A DNA stretch of 64,000 nt, taken from JBDOQU01 sp039839375 (lineage in GTDB: Bacteria > Pseudomonadota > Alphaproteobacteria > DSM-16000 > Inquilinaceae). The translations under genes were made by a program, and so were the position numbers. Below are positions 1 to 8,681 of this stretch, piece after piece. Position 1 is the first letter of the stretch. Each line of letters starts with the position of its first letter. The stretch lies in NCBI RefSeq assembly GCF_039839375.1, contig NZ_JBDOQU010000006.1, forward strand, positions 62,001 to 126,000, given 5' to 3'. The notes beneath the pieces are model-generated. The model was not told the DNA's origin. It did no database searches and worked only from the letters and a program-made list of their open reading frames with translations.

Positions 1-107
1 AACCACATCCAATGGCTGCGCTTGCGCCCGGCCGCCAGTTCCTCCCGCGCCCGCTCGCGCGTACCGTCCTGCGCCTCGACGAAGCGGATGAGATCGGGGT
101 CCGTCAT
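1..107 (-). CDS. DUF1810 family protein, N-terminal part only
   Basis: The ATG is at 107-105 and the frame stays open to the window edge, giving the first 35 residues. The run GRKRSHWMW near residues 27-35 and the opening aspartate/leucine/arginine pattern are characteristic of the DUF1810 family. These are cytosolic proteins of about 140 residues with no settled function, so roughly 105 residues lie outside the window. A plus-strand ORF over the same bases shows no family resemblance and is a shadow. The family call rests on the short conserved block only. Confidence 0.75.
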   Translation of the reverse strand, partial: MTDPDLIRFVEAQDGTRERAREELAAGRKRSHWMW

Positions 108-248
108 GGCCCTACTCTCTGCCCCGCGCGACGCTTCGATCAAGCGCCCCGAGGGGAAATCACTCTTGAAGTGAAACCGTTCAGCCTTCGCCCCCGTATC
201 CCCTCCCGACCCTGACGAACGGGTCCCGTGGAAACAGGGAGAAAATAG

Positions 249-671
249 ATGAAGACATTCGCTTCCATCGCCCTTGGCGTCACCGCCGCCAGCCTGGCTC
301 TTTCGACACCCGCCCTGGCCGATCATCTGAGCATCGATGTCGAAGGCGCGACGATCGAGGACGGCGCCATCGTCTTTCCCGCCGTGAAGATCGACAAGGA
401 CGGCTATGTGGTGATCCACGCCGTGGAGAACGGCGAACCGGTGCTTCCCTCTTCCATCGGCCACACCGCCGTTTCCGCCGGCGACAGCGAGAACATCTCG
501 GTCGAGGTCGAGGGCGGCGCCGAGGAAGGCACCGACTATGTGGCGATGATCCACTACGAGACGAACGACAACGGCACTTACGATTTCGGCGAAGGCATGA
601 CGGATGTCGACGGCCCCGGCACGAAGGCGGACGGCACGCCCTACGCGCTGCCCTTCCAGGTCGGCATGTAA
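249..671 (+). CDS. small secreted protein, DUF7282-like
   Basis: The 140-residue product starts with a clear Sec signal peptide (MKTF, hydrophobic stretch, cleavage after ALA near residue 24). The mature part is acidic and predicted beta-rich. It carries the pattern GYVVIHAVENGEPV and later YVAMIHYETNDNGTYDFG, which resembles the DUF7282 beta-sandwich domain of secreted or periplasmic proteins. No catalytic residues are evident. An AG-rich ribosome site (CAGGGAGA) lies about 8 bases before the ATG. It stands alone between a minus-strand gene on each side. Function is unknown; the domain name is a resemblance, not a verified match. Confidence 0.75.
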   Translation: MKTFASIALGVTAASLALSTPALADHLSIDVEGATIEDGAIVFPAVKIDKDGYVVIHAVENGEPVLPSSIGHTAVSAGDSENISVEVEGGAEEGTDYVAMIHYETNDNGTYDFGEGMTDVDGPGTKADGTPYALPFQVGM

Positions 672-717
672 ATTGGGACGGGACGCCCGGCGTGCATCCG
701 CGGCCGGGCGTCCTTCC

Positions 718-1665
718 TCACCGCGCCTTCAGGATATCGGTCGGCGGCTCCCTGCCGGCGAAGAAGGCCGACAGGTTCTCCAGGACGAGCCGTCCCATGG
801 CGCGGCGGGTCTCCACCGTCGCGCTGCCCTGATGGGGGGCGAGGACGACGTTCTCCAGCGTCTGGAATTCTGGCCTGATCCTCGGTTCGCCGACGAAGAC
901 GTCCAGGCCCGCCGCCCCGATGCGGCCTTCGCGCAAAGCGTCGATCAGCGCGTCCTCGTCCACCACGCTGCCCCGTGAGACGTTGACCAGCACCCCCTCT
1001 GGCCCCAGCGCGTCCAGGACCGCGCCATCCACCATGTTCCGGGTCGCCGCCGTGCCGGCGACGCACACCGCCAGGATGTCGCTTTCGCGCGCCAGTTCCG
1101 CCGGCGTCGCCGCCTTCCTCCAGGCGAACCCTTCCAGCGGCGAGCGGTTGTAGAAGCCGACATTCATCCCGAAGGCCTCACCCCGCAGCGCCAGCGCCCG
1201 TCCGATCTGGCCGAGGCCTAAGATGCCGAGGCGCTTCCCCTTCAGGCTCGTCCCCAGCGGCAGGCTGCCGCCTTCCGCCCAGCCGCCGGAACGGACCAGC
1301 CGATCGCCGTTGGTGACCTGACGCAGCACGGCGAGGATCAGCGCCATGCCGATATCGGCCACGTCGTCCGTCAGCACACCCGGCGTCGTCGTGACGCTGA
1401 TGCCCCGCGCCCTCGCCTTCTCCAGATTCACCCGGTCGGTGCCGACGCCGTTGACCGCGATGACGCCGAGCGAAGGCAGCCGGTCGATCCATTCATTGTC
1501 CAGCCCCGCACCGCCGCCGGTCACGACCGCGCGGATCTGTCCGGCGATCTCGTCGATCCGCCTTGCGTCCTTCGGCTCGAACAGACGATGCACCCGGTAG
1601 GCCGCGTCGAGATCGGTCTCGATCTCCGGCATCATCGGTTCGACGAGAATGATGTCTGGCTTCAC
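718..1665 (-). CDS. D-2-hydroxyacid dehydrogenase (NAD(P)-dependent)
   Basis: This 315-residue cytosolic oxidoreductase interconverts a 2-oxo acid and a D-2-hydroxy acid. The Rossmann motif GLGQIG is at 150-155. The catalytic triad of the D-isomer-specific family is complete: Arg231 in NVSRGSVVDE, Glu260 and His278 in APHQGS. The sequence is closest in style to glyoxylate/hydroxypyruvate reductases. The start is GTG at 1665-1663, with AGGA about nine bases upstream. It is the last gene after the ABC transporter genes, 27 bases below the ATPase stop, so it probably acts on the imported compound or its oxo derivative. The true substrate cannot be read from sequence. Confidence 0.88.
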   Translation of the reverse strand: MKPDIILVEPMMPEIETDLDAAYRVHRLFEPKDARRIDEIAGQIRAVVTGGGAGLDNEWIDRLPSLGVIAVNGVGTDRVNLEKARARGISVTTTPGVLTDDVADIGMALILAVLRQVTNGDRLVRSGGWAEGGSLPLGTSLKGKRLGILGLGQIGRALALRGEAFGMNVGFYNRSPLEGFAWRKAATPAELARESDILAVCVAGTAATRNMVDGAVLDALGPEGVLVNVSRGSVVDEDALIDALREGRIGAAGLDVFVGEPRIRPEFQTLENVVLAPHQGSATVETRRAMGRLVLENLSAFFAGREPPTDILKAR

Positions 1666-1692
1666 TTCGCGTTTCCTGAATTGCGGGCGGGA

Positions 1693-2475
1693 TCAATGGG
1701 CAATCTGACCGAGGAAGGTCCGCGTCCGTTCGTGGCCGGGGTTTTCGAAGAAGGTCTCTGGCGGCGCGACCTCCACGATCTCGCCCTCGTCCATGAAGAT
1801 GACGCGGTCGGCGACGCCGCGCGCGAAGCCCATTTCATGGGTCACGCAGATCATCGTCATGCCTTCCTGGGCAAGGTCGATCATTGTGTCCAGCACCTCC
1901 TTGACCATTTCGGGATCGAGGGCGGAGGTCGGTTCGTCGAACAGCATCAGCCGGGGGTTCATGCAGAGCGCGCGGGCGATCGCCACGCGCTGCTGCTGGC
2001 CGCCGGAAAGCTGGGCCGGGTACTTCTCCGCCTGTTCGGGGATGCGCACCCGCTCCAGATATTTCCGCGCCGTCGCCTCGGCCTCCGCCCTGGCGACGCC
2101 GCGGACCTTCATCGGCGCCAGCGTGCAGTTCTGAAGCACGGTCATGTGCGGGAACAGGTTGAACTGCTGGAACACCATGCCGACCTCCTGCCGGATGGCG
2201 TCGATGTTCCCGCCCCCGGCGGTGAGTTCGATCCCGTCCACGAAGATCCTGCCCTGCTGGATCGCCTCAAGCTGGTTGAGGCAGCGGATCAGTGTGGATT
2301 TGCCCGATCCCGACGGCCCGCAGATGACGATGCGCTCGCCATTGCGGACCTCCAGGTCGATATCCTTCAGCGCATGGAAGTCGCCGTACCATTTGCCGAC
2401 GCCTTCCATCCTGACCGCCAGGTCGGATTCCTGCCGCAGGGCGGCAGGATCCTTCGTTCCGGAACGTTCGGCCAT
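1693..2475 (-). CDS. polar amino acid ABC transporter ATP-binding protein
   Basis: The 260-residue ATPase of a polar amino acid uptake (PAAT, GlnQ/HisP-like) transporter has Walker A GPSGSGKST at 53-61, the Q-loop QQFNLFPH, signature LSGGQ at 156-160 and Walker B LMLFDEPTSALD from 177. I chose ATG 2475-2473 (MAERSG) because it sits two bases after the stop of the binding-protein gene. The longer ORF start at 2529 would overlap that gene by about 50 bases. It should energise the two permeases encoded upstream. Family membership is certain; the transported substrate is not. Confidence 0.93.
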   Translation of the reverse strand: MAERSGTKDPAALRQESDLAVRMEGVGKWYGDFHALKDIDLEVRNGERIVICGPSGSGKSTLIRCLNQLEAIQQGRIFVDGIELTAGGGNIDAIRQEVGMVFQQFNLFPHMTVLQNCTLAPMKVRGVARAEAEATARKYLERVRIPEQAEKYPAQLSGGQQQRVAIARALCMNPRLMLFDEPTSALDPEMVKEVLDTMIDLAQEGMTMICVTHEMGFARGVADRVIFMDEGEIVEVAPPETFFENPGHERTRTFLGQIAH

Positions 2476-2477
2476 GT

Positions 2478-3278
2478 CTATTGCGCGGAAGCCTGGGTGA
2501 CGAAATCCGGCAGGGGCGCGTCCAGCCACTTCTCATGGATGGCGGTCAGCTCCCCGCTTTCCTTCACCCGGCCCAGGAAATCGTCGATATAGGCGCGAAG
2601 TTCGTCTGACCCCGGACGAACCGCGATGCCCTGCACCTGCTGGTTGAGGTCGAACTTGGTGTCGAAGCGGTCGGGCGCCACCTGCTCAAGCTGCGCGATG
2701 ACGGTGTTCGACGCGCCGATCAGTTCGACCTGGCCGGAGAGGAGCGCCTGCACCGCCGAGGCGTCGTCGTCGAAGCGCTGAATGTTGGCGTCCTCCGGCG
2801 CGATCTCCGTGATCGCCACATCCTGGGTGCTGGCGCGGGCGACGCCGATGGTCCTGCCGGAAAGATCCGCGGCGTCCGCGATCTCAAGGTCTTCCTGTCC
2901 GTAGACGGAGATCTTGATGCCGGCGTAGGGCTCAGAATAATCGACCTTCTCGTCCCGTTCCGGCGTGATGCCGAGCGAGGCGACCAGCAGGTCGACCCGG
3001 CCGCTCAGGAGATAGGGGATGCGGTTGGGGCCGGTGACCGGCACCAGATTGACCGATACGCCCATATCCTCGGCCAGCAGCTTCGCCACGTCGGCGTCGT
3101 AGCCGTCGGGCTCGCCTTCGGTGTTGATGATGCCGAAGGGCGGGAAATCGACCAGCATGCCGATATTGATCTCCCCCCGCTCCTTGATCTCCTCCGGCGT
3201 CTGGGCCTGGGCGGCGGCGACGCCCGCGAGGAGGCCGACCCCGGCCAGCAGCGATATCGCGTTCTTCATGATCCTCAT
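2478..3278 (-). CDS. amino acid ABC transporter substrate-binding protein
   Basis: This periplasmic binding protein has 266 residues with a Sec signal peptide ending near AAAQAQ. It belongs to the extracellular solute-binding family 3 (SBP_bac_3): INIGMLVDFPPFGI at the mature N-terminus, then the DGYDADVAKLLAEDM block and the LSGRVDLLVASLGITPERD block typical of glutamine, cystine or opine binders. Two in-frame ATGs (3278 and 3269) are possible. The first follows an AAGGGAAGGAAA stretch. Family 3 proteins also bind keto acids and opines, and the neighbouring hydroxyacid dehydrogenase makes a non-amino-acid ligand possible. Confidence 0.92.
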   Translation of the reverse strand: MRIMKNAISLLAGVGLLAGVAAAQAQTPEEIKERGEINIGMLVDFPPFGIINTEGEPDGYDADVAKLLAEDMGVSVNLVPVTGPNRIPYLLSGRVDLLVASLGITPERDEKVDYSEPYAGIKISVYGQEDLEIADAADLSGRTIGVARASTQDVAITEIAPEDANIQRFDDDASAVQALLSGQVELIGASNTVIAQLEQVAPDRFDTKFDLNQQVQGIAVRPGSDELRAYIDDFLGRVKESGELTAIHEKWLDAPLPDFVTQASAQ

Positions 3279-3347
3279 GACATTTCCTTCCCTTGTCAGC
3301 GATTGCCGGCGAAGCGCCGGGAGACACTCCCCTCAGCGTTGCCCCCC

Positions 3348-4004
3348 TCAGCGGTGGGCGGCCTTGGAGAATCGGCGTTCCATGTGTCTGGCAAGCAGCG
3401 ACAGCGGCCAGCACATGATGAAATAGAGGGCCGCCACGATGGTGAAGACGGTGAACGGCTCGAAGGTCGCGTTGTTGATGATCTGGCCGGCGCGCGTCGT
3501 CTCCGTGAAGCCGATGATGGAGGCGAGCGACGTGCCCTTGATGAGCTGGACCAGGAAGCCGACGGTCGGCGCGACCGCGATGCGGGCCGCCTGCGGCAGG
3601 ACGACGTAGCGCATCCGGTCGTAATAGCCGATGCCCAGCGCCCAGGAGGCCTCCGACTGCCCCTTGGGCACCGCCTCTATGCAGCCACGCCAGATTTCCC
3701 CGAGGAAGGCGCTGGCATGGAGCGTGAGCGCGACGGCCGCCGCGATCCAGGGATTGATCTGGATGCCGAAGATGTTGATGCCGAAGAAGACCAGGAAGAG
3801 CTGCATCAGCAACGGCGTGCCCTGGAAGACCCTGATAAAGCCCAGCGCGATCGACCTTGGGACCTTCCTCTGCGACTCCCGCGCCAGCGCGACGATGAGC
3901 CCGCCCAGCGCCCCTCCGGCGAAGGCGATCGCGGCCAGCGCCAGCGTCCACTGGACGGCGGAGAGGATGAACAGGAATTCGTTGATGCCGAACGGGCGGA
4001 TCAT
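3348..4004 (-). CDS. amino acid ABC transporter permease
   Basis: This 218-residue inner-membrane permease of the His/Glu/Gln/Arg/opine family has several hydrophobic segments. The EAA loop is visible around EIWRGCIEAVPKGQSEASWALG, followed by the usual LPQAARIAVAPTVGF coupling-helix region. It follows the other permease with 11 bases between them and should form a heterodimeric channel with it. It starts at ATG 4004. It is part of the LacI-controlled operon running from 4687 to 718. Confidence 0.92.
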   Translation of the reverse strand: MIRPFGINEFLFILSAVQWTLALAAIAFAGGALGGLIVALARESQRKVPRSIALGFIRVFQGTPLLMQLFLVFFGINIFGIQINPWIAAAVALTLHASAFLGEIWRGCIEAVPKGQSEASWALGIGYYDRMRYVVLPQAARIAVAPTVGFLVQLIKGTSLASIIGFTETTRAGQIINNATFEPFTVFTIVAALYFIMCWPLSLLARHMERRFSKAAHR

Positions 4005-4015
4005 GGGCGGCCTCC

Positions 4016-4687
4016 CTACCGGCTCATCGGATATTTGAAGGCGGCGCGGTAGATGGCGGAGAACAGGCCGGAGAAGCCGATCGACATCACGAAATACATC
4101 ACGGTGATGACCAGATAGACCTCGAACGCGGCGAAGGTCAGCGACTGGATGTTGTTGCCCGCGGCCGTCAGATCGTCAGCCGAGATCGCGGAGACGACGC
4201 TGGAGGTCAGCATCAGATAGATGAACTGGCTGGTCAGCGCCGGATAGATCGTGCGCAGCGCCGGCTTGATGATGATGTAGCGGAAGATCTGGTGGCGCTT
4301 CAACCCGAGCGCGAGCCCCGCTTCGACCTGCCCCTTCTGGATCGATTCGATGCCGGCGCGGATGATCTCCGTCGCATAGGCGCCGACATTGACCACCAGC
4401 GCCAGCAGGGCCGCGCTGTTCGGCGATAGTCGGATACCCAGTGCCGGCAGGCCGAAGAAGATGAAGAATATCTGGACGAGGAAGGGCGTGTTCCGGATCA
4501 GCTCCACATAAGCGCCGACCGCCCATCTTACCGGCCTGGGTCCGGAAGTCTTGCCCCAGGCGCAGAGCACCGACACCGCCAGCCCCAGCGCCATGGCGGT
4601 GAAGGAGAGCTGGATCGTCAGCCACGCCCCCCGCAGGAGCATGTCCAGCGAGTCGAACACAGGAGCGAAGTTGAAGTCGTACTGCAT
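4016..4687 (-). CDS. amino acid ABC transporter permease, first gene of operon
   Basis: This 223-residue permease of the same PAAT family has the loop block EIIRAGIESIQKGQVEAGLALG and a following IIIKPALRTIYPALTSQF segment. It is the promoter-proximal gene of the five-gene transport/dehydrogenase operon. About 50 bases upstream of its ATG lies a perfect 16-base palindrome (4738-4753) that also occurs before the LacI-type regulator gene. Transcription is therefore probably repressed until the ligand of that regulator is present. Confidence 0.92.
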   Translation of the reverse strand: MQYDFNFAPVFDSLDMLLRGAWLTIQLSFTAMALGLAVSVLCAWGKTSGPRPVRWAVGAYVELIRNTPFLVQIFFIFFGLPALGIRLSPNSAALLALVVNVGAYATEIIRAGIESIQKGQVEAGLALGLKRHQIFRYIIIKPALRTIYPALTSQFIYLMLTSSVVSAISADDLTAAGNNIQSLTFAAFEVYLVITVMYFVMSIGFSGLFSAIYRAAFKYPMSR

Positions 4688-4737
4688 TGCGCCTCCCGAC
4701 CCCGCAGCCGACGCGCGAAGGATCTGCGGCGGGTGGA

Positions 4738-4753
4738 TTTAGATCGATCTAAA
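4738..4753. promoter_or_regulatory. palindromic LacI-type operator before the ABC operon
   Basis: TTTAGATCGATCTAAA is a perfect 16-base palindrome centred on a CG step, as LacI/GalR operators usually are. It lies 51 bases upstream of the first permease gene. Fifteen of its bases recur just upstream of the LacI-family gene. The shared, rare palindrome at both promoters makes it the likely binding site of that regulator. Confidence 0.8.
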
Positions 4754-4799
4754 CGGAGTTTGCCGCCCACGTCAACCGACCGTCGCCTGCCGGCTTCAA

Positions 4800-5846
4800 T
4801 CAGGTCCGGTCCGAAGAGGTTCCGCGAGGGGCCCCCGAGGACTGGCGCACCACGAGTTCCGTCGGCTCGACCAGGCGGCCATCCTCCTTCGCGGGATCGT
4901 CGAGCCGGCCGAGGAGGAGCTTGGCCGCGGCGCGGCCGACGGCGAAGGGGCGCGTGGAGACGGAGGTCAGCGTCGGACGGGCGAGGATACCTTCCGGCAC
5001 ATTGTCGAATCCGACCACGGAAAATCCGACCCCCGCCTCCACGCCACGATCGTGAAGGCCGCGCAGCAGGCCAAGCGCGACGACATCGTTGAAGCAGAGC
5101 GCCGCCGAAGGCGGATCGGGCCATTCCAGCAGCCTCTCCGCCGTCGCCATCCCCTCCGCATGAGTCAGCGGTATGGTGAGGATGAGGTCGGCCGGCAGGC
5201 CATGGGCCTCCATCGACGTCCGGAATCCCTCCAGCCGCTCCTGATAGGCGGAATGGACCCGGTTCCCGCTGACGAACCCGATCCGCCGGTGGCCGAGGCC
5301 GATCAGATAGTCCGCCGCGCCGCGCATCCCGCCGAAATAATCAATGCCGGAATAGTCGCCTTGCGTCGCGGACACGTAGCGCAGCGCCTGGACGAGGGGC
5401 AGCCCCCATTCCGACGCCCGCTCCAGAAGGTCGATACCGGATTCCGCCGCGGGGCAGATGATCAACCCATCCACCCCATGTTCCCGCATCCGCCGGATGA
5501 TGGCCTTCTGCTTTTCCAGCGATTCCCGCGTATTGGCGAAGATGACCCCCATCTCCGCCTCGTCCAGCGTCGCCTCGATCCCTGCCAGCATTTCGGCGAA
5601 GAAGGGGTTGGAGAGGCTGGGGATGACGACGCCGACCGTTCGGCTGCGCGCCGCGCGCATCCTGGCCGCGCCCAGATTGTAGACATAGCCTACCCTGGCC
5701 ATCGCCGCCTCGACGCGCTTCCGCGTCTCCGTCCCCACCAGCGGGCTCTTGCGAAGGACGAGCGACGCCGTCGCCCTGGAAACCTCCGCCTCCCTGGCGA
5801 CATCCAGAAGCGTCGCGCGCCGGCCCGATGTGATCCGCGAATTCAT
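4800..5846 (-). CDS. LacI family transcriptional regulator
   Basis: This 348-residue DNA-binding regulator begins with the LacI helix-turn-helix and hinge-helix region (TLLDVAREAEVSRATASLVLRK, residues 13-34). A periplasmic-binding-protein-like effector domain follows, with the usual RTVGVVIPSLSNPFFAE opening and the GYVSGNR-like and VVGFDNVPEG blocks. It lies upstream of, and in the same direction as, the ABC operon. Its stop is about 110 bases before the permease start, and each unit has its own copy of the palindrome. It is inferred to repress both itself and the transporter operon; the effector is unknown. Confidence 0.93.
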   Translation of the reverse strand: MNSRITSGRRATLLDVAREAEVSRATASLVLRKSPLVGTETRKRVEAAMARVGYVYNLGAARMRAARSRTVGVVIPSLSNPFFAEMLAGIEATLDEAEMGVIFANTRESLEKQKAIIRRMREHGVDGLIICPAAESGIDLLERASEWGLPLVQALRYVSATQGDYSGIDYFGGMRGAADYLIGLGHRRIGFVSGNRVHSAYQERLEGFRTSMEAHGLPADLILTIPLTHAEGMATAERLLEWPDPPSAALCFNDVVALGLLRGLHDRGVEAGVGFSVVGFDNVPEGILARPTLTSVSTRPFAVGRAAAKLLLGRLDDPAKEDGRLVEPTELVVRQSSGAPRGTSSDRT

Positions 5847-5858
5847 GCGGAGACGATA

Positions 5859-5872
5859 TTAGATCGATCTAA
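5859..5872. promoter_or_regulatory. palindromic operator before the LacI-type gene
   Basis: TTAGATCGATCTAA is a 14-base perfect palindrome 12 bases before the start codon of the LacI-family gene. It matches the core of the site at 4738-4753, and one extra A on the right flank is also shared. A site this close to the start codon would block initiation or early elongation, consistent with negative autoregulation. Confidence 0.75.
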
Positions 5873-5911
5873 ATTTGCCAAGCCGCCTCACGTCGGAACG
5901 CCATGCGCGCA

Positions 5912-6859
5912 CTATCGCTGTTCCACGGCATCTCCGGCGGCGGGAGAAGAAGAAGGCGACCGCTGCGCCTCGATGAAGATTCGGGTGATGTCGGGGAAGC
6001 GGTCCTTGATGCGCCGCTCCAGCGCCGAGACGGTGCTTTCCACCTCCGCTGAGGACAGCCGGTCGGCGAAATCCAGACTGACATTCAGCAGCACGTCATG
6101 CGGACCGAAATGCATGGTCAGCAACTCGTTCATCCGATTGACGCCCGGCTGCTCGACCACGATCCGCTCGATCTCGGCGACCGTGGCGCGGCTCGCGCTC
6201 TCGCCGGTTAGCAATCCCTTGCATTCGTAGGCCAGCAGGGCCGCGGTGACGGCCAGTATGACGCCGATCAGGACCGAGGCGACACCGTCCAGCATCGGCA
6301 GGTCCAGAAGCTGGCTGAGCAGGATTCCGACGAAGGCGACGATCAGGCCGAGCATCGCCGCGGTATCCTCGAACAGAACGGTGAAGAGCGTCGGATCCTT
6401 GCTGAGCCGCACCGCCTGAAAATAGCTGAGGTCGCCCTTGGTCCTGCGAAACTCCCGAAAGGCGATCGACCAGGCGATCGCCTCGAAGATCATCGCCAGT
6501 GCCAGGACGATGTAGTTGATATAGGGGCTGGTGATCGGGTGCGGGGCGCGCAGCTTGGCGATGCCCTCGTAGATCGACACCCCGGCGCCAACGCCGAAGA
6601 TCAGGATCGCCACGACGAACGCCCAGAAATAGAGTTCGATGCCGTAGCCGAAGGGATGCCGCTTGTCGGCCGGCCGGGCGGCGCGCTTCATGCCGTAGAG
6701 CAGCAGCCCTTGATTGCCGGTATCGACGACCGAGTGGATTGCCTCGCTCAGCATCGCCGAACTGCCGGTATAGGCGGCGGCGGCGAACTTTGTTACGGCA
6801 ATCAGCGCGTTGCCAAACAGCGCCGCAAAGATGACCTTGCGTGATCCGCCAGCCGCCAT
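5912..6859 (-). CDS. cation diffusion facilitator (CDF) family transporter
   Basis: This inner-membrane divalent metal/proton antiporter of about 315 residues has roughly six hydrophobic helices. Helix 2 holds the metal site SEAIHSVVDTGNQ (HxxxD), a variant seen in the ZnT9-like branch of the family. The C-terminus is the ferredoxin-like cytosolic domain, with ERIVVEQPGVNRMNELLTMHFGP. I take ATG 6859-6857 (MAAGGSRK) as the start; the longer ORF begins at a TTG that overlaps the GGGGAG ribosome site. Zinc, iron, cobalt or manganese are all possible cargoes. It is monocistronic as far as can be seen. Confidence 0.88.
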   Translation of the reverse strand: MAAGGSRKVIFAALFGNALIAVTKFAAAAYTGSSAMLSEAIHSVVDTGNQGLLLYGMKRAARPADKRHPFGYGIELYFWAFVVAILIFGVGAGVSIYEGIAKLRAPHPITSPYINYIVLALAMIFEAIAWSIAFREFRRTKGDLSYFQAVRLSKDPTLFTVLFEDTAAMLGLIVAFVGILLSQLLDLPMLDGVASVLIGVILAVTAALLAYECKGLLTGESASRATVAEIERIVVEQPGVNRMNELLTMHFGPHDVLLNVSLDFADRLSSAEVESTVSALERRIKDRFPDITRIFIEAQRSPSSSPAAGDAVEQR

Positions 6860-6961
6860 GATCCGTTCATCTCCCCTCAATCGTTCGGAGACGTGGCCGA
6901 CATGCTTGCATCGCGGGACGGCCGATGCAACGCCCCGGCGTTCGGCTGCGGCCGGCGCATC

Positions 6962-8596
6962 TCAAGGGGCGTGAGCCCGCAGTTCGTCGACGAGGACGCG
7001 GACGTTCTCGCTGTAGTCGATCGGGGCGGTGACAAGGTGGACGCCGCCCTCCGTGAAGGCGGCCTCCAATGTCGGGGCCAGAGCGTCGGTGCGTTCGATC
7101 CGCCAGCCCTTGGTCCCATAGGATTCCGCGTATTTGACGAAGTCCGGATTCCCGAAGGTCAGTCCCCAGTCGGCGAAGCCGTCGACGCCCTGCTTCCAGC
7201 GGATCATGCCGTAAGCGCCGTCGTCCAGGATGAGCACGACCAGGTTCAGGCCCAGCCGCACCGCCGTCTCCATCTCCTGGGAATTCATCATGAACCCGCC
7301 ATCGCCGCAGATTGCGAGCACCCGCCGCCCAGGATGCAGCATCGCCGCCATCATCGCCGACGGCAGCCCGGCGCCCATGGTGGCGAGCGCGTTATCGAGC
7401 AAAAGCGTATTGGCGACATGCGTGCGGTAGTTGCGGGCAAACCAGATCTTGTACATGCCGTTATCCAGCGCGACGATGCCGTCCTCGGGCATGACTTGGC
7501 GGACGTCATGGACGATGCGCTGCGGTGTGGGCGGGAAGCGTTCTTCGGTCGCGCGGTCCGCCACATGGGCGAGAATGCCTTCCCTGAGCGGCAGCAGGGC
7601 AGCGGCGTTGGTCAGTTTGCCTTCAAGCCGGCCGGCCAGCAGTTCCAGGCTGGGGCCGATATCGCCGATCACCTCGGCATGCGGGAAGAAGACCTGCTCC
7701 ACAGTGGCTGGGGCATAGCCGATATGGATGACCTTCTGCCCGTCCTCCTCCATGATGAAAGGTGGCTTCTCCACCGTGTCGTGCCCGATCGCAATGATCA
7801 GGTCGGCCCGTTCGATCGCGTCATGGACATAGTCGCGTTCGGAAAGCGCCGCTGTTCCCATATAGAGATTGGTGCCCCCGGGGATGGTCCCCTTGCCCAT
7901 TTGGGTGGTGAAGAACGGGATGCCCGTGCGCCGGACGAAGCCGGTCAGCCCGACTGTGGAGCGCGGGCGGCTGGCGGCAGCGCCCAGCATGGTCAGCGGC
8001 CGTTCCGCGGCCAGGATCATCTCCGCCGCACGGTCCAGCGCCGCGTCGGTCGCCACGGGAAGTTCGATGGGATGCGGCAGCGGCAGTTGAACCTCCGCGA
8101 CCGGCTCGCCCGCGACATCCTCCGGCAGTTCCAGATGGACCGGCCCGGGCCGTTCCTCGGTAGCGACCCGGAACGCGTCGCGCACGAGGGTCGGGATCGT
8201 GGCGGCGCTGACGATCTGCCGGGACAGCTTGGTCAGCGGCCTCATCGCCGCGACCACGTCGACGATCTGGAACCGCGCCTGCCGGCTGCTCATGATCCCC
8301 TTCTGCCCGGTGATCATGACCATCGGCATGGCGCCCAGATGGGCATACGCCGCGCCGGTGGCCAGGTTGAGCGCGCCGGGACCAAGCGTCGTCAGGCACA
8401 CGCCGGGTTGGCCAGTCAGACGTCCGAAGGTGGCGGCCATGAACGCGGCCGATTGTTCGTGCCGCGTCACGACGAGTTCGATGCGGGAGGTGCGAAGCGC
8501 CTCGACCACATCGAGATTCTCCTCGCCCGGAACGCCGAATATCCGCTCGACCCCCTCATTCTCAAGACAGCGGATCAGCAGTTCGGCGGCATTCAT
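6962..8596 (-). CDS. acetolactate synthase-like TPP-dependent enzyme
   Basis: This 544-residue thiamine diphosphate enzyme of the acetohydroxyacid synthase/pyruvate oxidase family has all three domains. The N-terminal PYR domain has the catalytic glutamate Glu47 in TRHEQSAAF. The central domain follows, and then the PP domain with the GDGGFMMNSQE cofactor/magnesium motif. It resembles catabolic (AlsS-like) large subunits, and no small regulatory subunit gene is nearby, arguing against an IlvB role. The start is ATG 8596, not the longer ORF start at 8665, because alignment of the family N-terminus (MNAAELLIRCLE) fits there. Reaction: probably condensation of two pyruvates to 2-acetolactate; the donor specificity is uncertain. 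Confidence 0.85.
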   Translation of the reverse strand: MNAAELLIRCLENEGVERIFGVPGEENLDVVEALRTSRIELVVTRHEQSAAFMAATFGRLTGQPGVCLTTLGPGALNLATGAAYAHLGAMPMVMITGQKGIMSSRQARFQIVDVVAAMRPLTKLSRQIVSAATIPTLVRDAFRVATEERPGPVHLELPEDVAGEPVAEVQLPLPHPIELPVATDAALDRAAEMILAAERPLTMLGAAASRPRSTVGLTGFVRRTGIPFFTTQMGKGTIPGGTNLYMGTAALSERDYVHDAIERADLIIAIGHDTVEKPPFIMEEDGQKVIHIGYAPATVEQVFFPHAEVIGDIGPSLELLAGRLEGKLTNAAALLPLREGILAHVADRATEERFPPTPQRIVHDVRQVMPEDGIVALDNGMYKIWFARNYRTHVANTLLLDNALATMGAGLPSAMMAAMLHPGRRVLAICGDGGFMMNSQEMETAVRLGLNLVVLILDDGAYGMIRWKQGVDGFADWGLTFGNPDFVKYAESYGTKGWRIERTDALAPTLEAAFTEGGVHLVTAPIDYSENVRVLVDELRAHAP

Positions 8597-8681
8597 GGGG
8601 GTTCTCCGTTTTCTTGCAGGCTGACGGTTGCCGATGACCCGGCGGCCGTCCGGAGAAAGTGTCACTCATCGACGAGCATGT

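Noticed and set aside
12..215. A 67-codon plus-strand ORF at the left edge
   Set aside because: The opposite strand of the same bases encodes the recognisable DUF1810 start, so this frame is a shadow.
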